Source: DASRIA01 sp963768885 (GTDB lineage Bacteria; Actinomycetota; Thermoleophilia; Solirubrobacterales; JBBDJG01). From it: a DNA stretch of 64,000 nt. Positions 60,682 to 64,000 of the stretch are shown one piece after another. The DNA is taken from assembly GCA_963768885.1 (NCBI GenBank), contig CAVYJN010000010.1:62001-126000 (forward strand), read 5' to 3'. Under the pieces are notes generated by a model. It saw nothing but the letters and a program-made list of their open reading frames with translations, was not told the origin of the DNA and made no database searches. Position numbers and translations under genes: made by a program. Position 1 is the stretch's first letter. Each line of letters opens with the position of its first letter.

Positions 60682-60687
60682 ACAGTA
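60682..60687 (-). promoter_or_regulatory. Probable -10 box for leaderless kinase transcript
   Basis: TACTGT on the minus strand, six bases before the ATG at 60675. Confidence 0.45.
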
Positions 60688-60707
60688 GTGGCGCGCGCGG
60701 CGCGCTG

Positions 60708-61073
60708 TCAGGGCTCCGACTGCTTCGAGGAGCCGGAGTCTGCGATCGGCAGGAAGCGCTGCAGGCCCGCGATGTCGAGGACGCGCCGGACGTGTCCGGC
60801 CCCCTGGAGCAGCGAGAGGTCGAAGCCGTCCCGGCGAGACCGCATCCACAGGGCGATCAGGAAGCGCAGGCCCGAGGAATCGATGAAGTCGAGGTCGCGC
60901 AGGTCCACCAGCAACTCGCGCGTGCCGCCGGCAAGCGCCTGCTCCGCCGCACGCGTGAAGCTGTCTTCGCAGGCGACATCGAACTCTCCGGACAGGCGCA
61001 GCACCGCTGACACGCCGTCTCGCTCGACCCGGACGGTGAAGGGATGACCCGAATAGCTATGGACCGATGTCAC
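60708..61073 (-). CDS. STAS-domain anti-sigma factor antagonist
   Basis: 121 residues from GTG 61073, chosen because GGAG lies seven bases upstream and the reading frame before it has no such site. STAS domains bind anti-sigma kinases and release sigma factors when unphosphorylated. AVLRLSGEFDVACEDSFTRA starts the domain, and the phospho-acceptor Ser is in LVDLRDLDFIDSSGLRFLIA. The matching kinase and sigma factor are not in the window. It lies 32 bp upstream of the histidine kinase start, on the same strand, but the kinase has its own -10 box. Confidence 0.88.
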   Translation of the reverse strand: MTSVHSYSGHPFTVRVERDGVSAVLRLSGEFDVACEDSFTRAAEQALAGGTRELLVDLRDLDFIDSSGLRFLIALWMRSRRDGFDLSLLQGAGHVRRVLDIAGLQRFLPIADSGSSKQSEP

Positions 61074-61227
61074 GTGGCGCTCCAGCAGGCGGACAGAATG
61101 AGACAGTCCGCCGACGACCCGAGCCGAGCCACGGCGTCCCGACGCGACGATCTTAGCCGCCCTCCGGTCCGGAACGCAACGAGTGCACGGCGACCGCCGC
61201 CGTCTAGAGACGGGGCATACTGCGGTC

Positions 61228-63658
61228 GTGCCCGCCAAGCAGAAGCTCGACCGCTACCGTGCCAAGCGCGACTTCGGCCGCACGCCCGAGCCGAGTGGGG
61301 GAGACGCGGCCGGCGCGGCCGCGGGACGATTCGTGATCCAGGAGCACGACGCGACCCGGCTGCACTGGGACCTGCGCCTGGAGCGTGACGGGGTGCTCGT
61401 CTCGTGGGCGATCCCGAACGGCATCCCGATGTCACCGAAGGAGAACCGCAAGGCGGTGCATGTCGAGGACCATCCGATCGACTACATCGACTTCGAGGGA
61501 GTGATCCCCGAGGGCTACGGGGCCGGCACCGTGAAGCTCTGGGACACGGGCACCTACGACTGCGAGAAGTGGCAGCCGAAGAAGGTGATCGTCAACTTCC
61601 ACGGCGAGAGGCTCTCGGGGCGCTACGCGCTGTTCGAGGCGGGGTCGCCGAAGGACTGGATGATCCACCGCATGGACCCTCCGGCCGACCCGGACAGGGA
61701 GCCGATGCCCGCGCACCTCGTGCCCATGCTGGCGAAGCTCGGGTCCCTGCCCGCGAACGAGGCCGGCTTCGGCTTCGAGGTGAAGTGGGACGGGATCCGT
61801 GCCCTCTCTTATTACGAGCCGGGCCGGTTCAGGATCGAGAGTCGCAACCTCAACGACATCACCGCGCAGTACCCCGAGCTGCGGCGGCTCGGGCGACAGC
61901 TGGGGTCGCGGGACGCGATCCTCGACGGGGAGATCGTCGCGCTCGACGACCGCGGCCGCCCCAGCTTCGAGCGTCTCCAGCAGCGCATGCACTTGACTCG
62001 CGACGCCGACATCAAGCGGCGCGTGAAGGAGGTGCCGGTTCAGTACCTCCTGTTCGACCTGCTCTACCTCGAGGGGCGCTCGACCATGGCGCGGCCCTAC
62101 GAGGAGCGACGCGCGCTGCTCGAGTCGCTCGACCTCGAAGGCCCCGCCTGGCGGGTACCGCCGTATCACCGCGGTGAGGGAAGCGCCCTCCTGGAGGCAA
62201 GCGCGAAGCAGGGGCTCGAGGGCGTGGTCGCGAAGAAGCTCGACAGCGCATACTCGCCGGGCCGCCGCAGCTCCGCCTGGATCAAGGTCAAGAACAAGCA
62301 GCGCGCGCGCCTCGTGGTCGCCGGGCTGCTGCCGGAGAAGGAGCGCTCCGAACGCCTGGGCGCCCTGCTGGTCGGCTACTTCGACCCCGACGAGAAGCTG
62401 CGCTATGCCGGCCGCGTCGGCACGGGCTGGGACAGCAAGGAGCGCGCGCGCCTGGAGAAGCTTCTCGCCCCGCTCGCGCGTCAGCGCTCACCGTTCGAGG
62501 GCAAGCGCGGGCCGCGCGGTGCGAAATACGTGGAGCCGCGCCTCGTCGCCGAGATCGAGTTCACGGAGTGGACCAACGACGAGGTCCTGCGCCACCCCTC
62601 CTACAAGGGCCTCGTCGAAGACGAGCCGGAGTCGGTCGTGCTCGACCTCTCACGCGACGACAGCGCCGATGCCGTCGAGCAGTCGGTCGAGGACAGTGCC
62701 GAGCCGGGCGTGACACTCGGCCCGGTCAAGCAGCTCGGTCGCAAGGCGGTCGAGGTGACGGTCGAGGGAAGGCGCCTGCGGCTCACCAACCTCGACAAGG
62801 TCATGTATCCGGAGACCGGATTCACGAAGCGCGACCTGATCGACTACTTCGTGCGGATCGCCCCGGTGCTGTTGCCGCACCTGCACGACCGGCCGCTCAC
62901 GCTGAAGCGCTATCCCGACGGCGTCGAGGGCCAGCACTTCTACGAGAAGCAGTGCCCCGCCCACCGGCCGGACTGGGTCGCGACCGAGCCGGTCTGGAGC
63001 CGGCACAACAAGCGCAACATCGACTTCTGCCTCGCCAACGACGTACCCACGCTCGTCTGGCTCGCCAACCTCGCGGACATCGAGCTGCACACGTCGCTCG
63101 CGTTCGCCCGCGCGGTCGAGCGGCCGACGATGATGGTGTTCGACCTCGATCCGGGGCCGCCGGCGGACATCGTCGCCTGCTGCCGCGTCGCCCTGTTGCT
63201 GCGTGACCTCTTCGAGCAGCTCGGGCCTGGAGTCGTTCGCCAAGACGTCCGGCTCCAAGGGCCTCCAGGTCTACGTGCCGCTGAACGTCCCGGTCACCTA
63301 CGACGACACCAAGCCGTTCGCGCGGGCGGTCGCCGAGCTGCTCGAGAAGCAGCACCCGAAGCAGATCGTCTCGCGCATGACCAAGTCGCTGCGAGGCGGC
63401 AAGGTGCTGATCGACTGGAGCCAGAACGACGAGCACAAGACGACCGTCTGCGTGTACTCGCTGCGCGCGAAGCAGCGCCCGACGGTCTCGACGCCGGTGA
63501 CCTGGGACGAGGTGGCCGCGACCTCGAAGCGCCGCCGGGGCACGCAGGCGCTCACCTTCGAGCACACGGACGTGCTCGAACGCGTCGAGCGCGACGGCGA
63601 CCTCTTCGCTCCGGTGCTCGCGCTGCGGCAGGAGCTGCCACGGTTCGGCGGATCCTGA
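61228..63658 (+). CDS. ligD: Multifunctional DNA repair ligase LigD (phosphoesterase-ligase-polymerase), frameshifted
   Basis: About 809 residues when merged; joins broken DNA ends with Ku. Domain order is 3'-phosphoesterase (about 30-150; FVIQEHDATRLHWDLRLERD, HVEDHPIDY), ATP-dependent ligase (about 160-475; catalytic Lys in GFEVKWDGIRAL, then EGVVAKKLDSAYSPG and AWIKVKNK), and primase-polymerase (about 515-809; LTNLDKVMYPETGFTKRDLI, VFDLDPGPPADI). In the latter the Asp-x-Asp metal site is intact. The mycobacterial order is polymerase first, so this is the pseudomonad-like arrangement. The frame breaks at the GGG run 63223-63225: removing one G joins DLFEQLG to LESFAKTSGSKGLQVYVPL. The start is GTG 61228. 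No ku gene is in the window. Confidence 0.92.
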
Positions 63659-63708
63659 CCGCCGCTACGATGCGCGGCAGAGACCTGCCCACCCTGAAGG
63701 AGTCCAAA

Positions 63709-64000
63709 GTGAAGATCGGCATCGCGCTCCGCAACGCGGACGCCCACACTCGTCTCTCGACGTATCTCAACGACCACCTCGGGGGCTCCTCGGGCGGCAT
63801 CGAGCTCGCGCGGCGCCTGTTGAAGGCGAACGAGCAGACCGAGTACGCCCGTCCGCTGCGGCGCACCGCGAGGGAGATCGAGGAGGACATCGCATCCTTG
63901 CGGGACGTCATGGCCCGCATGGGCGTCGAGGAGGACCGCGTGAAGCAGGCGGGGGCCTGGGCGGCCGAGAAGGCCGGCCGGCTGAAGCTCAACGGGCAGC
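63709..64000 (+). CDS. Protein of unknown function (5' part, cut by window edge)
   Basis: At least 97 residues, starting at GTG 63709 behind AAGGAG (an upstream ATG at 63670 is less likely). IALRNADAHTRLSTYLNDHL and LRRTAREIEEDIASLRDVMA then VKQAGAWAAEKAGRLKLNG form long charged helices, suggesting a coiled coil. No family recognised. It follows ligD by 50 bp. Confidence 0.6.
   Translation, partial: MKIGIALRNADAHTRLSTYLNDHLGGSSGGIELARRLLKANEQTEYARPLRRTAREIEEDIASLRDVMARMGVEEDRVKQAGAWAAEKAGRLKLNGQ

Overview
The window is GC-rich, densely packed bacterial DNA with frequent GTG and TTG starts, many GTGA/ATGA overlaps and no long AT-rich islands. Several gene types together suggest a Thermoleophilia/Solirubrobacterales-type actinobacterium: an F420-type luciferase-like oxidoreductase, LigD, ECF42 sigma factors paired with YCII/DGPF proteins, a heliorhodopsin, a GH15 trehalase/glucoamylase, DUF7144 and DUF5661 proteins, and secreted proteins with an ALGGTSYA-type signal. 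This placement is inference; there is no rRNA in the window.

Layout. 1-3214 (minus): narK followed by the 5' half of narG (respiratory nitrate reductase, cut by the window edge). 3285-7362: ChaB-like protein, metallo-hydrolase, small membrane protein, patatin phospholipase and a sugar-nucleotide epimerase. 7498-11809 (plus): topA, tmk, holB, crcB. 11806-15371 (minus): secreted intradiol dioxygenase, NAD-binding protein and two secreted proteins, one collagen-like. 15474: tRNA-Thr(CGT). 15.6-25.5 kb: small membrane proteins, a recombination scar with two SnoaL remnants, an HD protein, a very large secreted protein of unknown function, a drug-type MFS exporter and a PstS-like protein. 25.6-33.3 kb: GH15 enzyme, quinone reductase, LLM oxidoreductase and the first YCII-ECF42 module. 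33.4-41 kb: M19-like hydrolase, a MalT-type LuxR regulator, a cupredoxin and an RTX-like protein; the last two share a perfect 51-bp upstream repeat. 41.3-47.5 kb: acyltransferase; a four-gene operon VOC-YCII-ECF42-heliorhodopsin; MMPL exporter. 47.5-54.9 kb: NlpC/P60 hydrolase behind a c-di-AMP riboswitch, two DHFR-like reductases, trmO, three tiny genes and a modular PQQ-type dehydrogenase. 54.9-64 kb: molybdopterin oxidoreductase, flippase-like membrane protein, NarL-type two-component pair, STAS protein, ligD, and the start of one more gene.

Most notable: a heliorhodopsin carrying all the diagnostic residues, translationally coupled to an ECF42 sigma factor. The YCII gene of that operon and the YCII gene of the second module both have TGTC(G/C)A-N17-CG(A/T)C promoters, so the photoreceptor may belong to an autoregulated ECF circuit. 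The 51-bp repeat next to the LuxR regulator is the best candidate for an undescribed regulatory element.

Caution: at least twelve genes are interrupted by single-base frameshifts, mostly one extra base and often in short G/C runs. This looks like sequence error rather than decay. Such genes are listed as single merged features with the break position stated.
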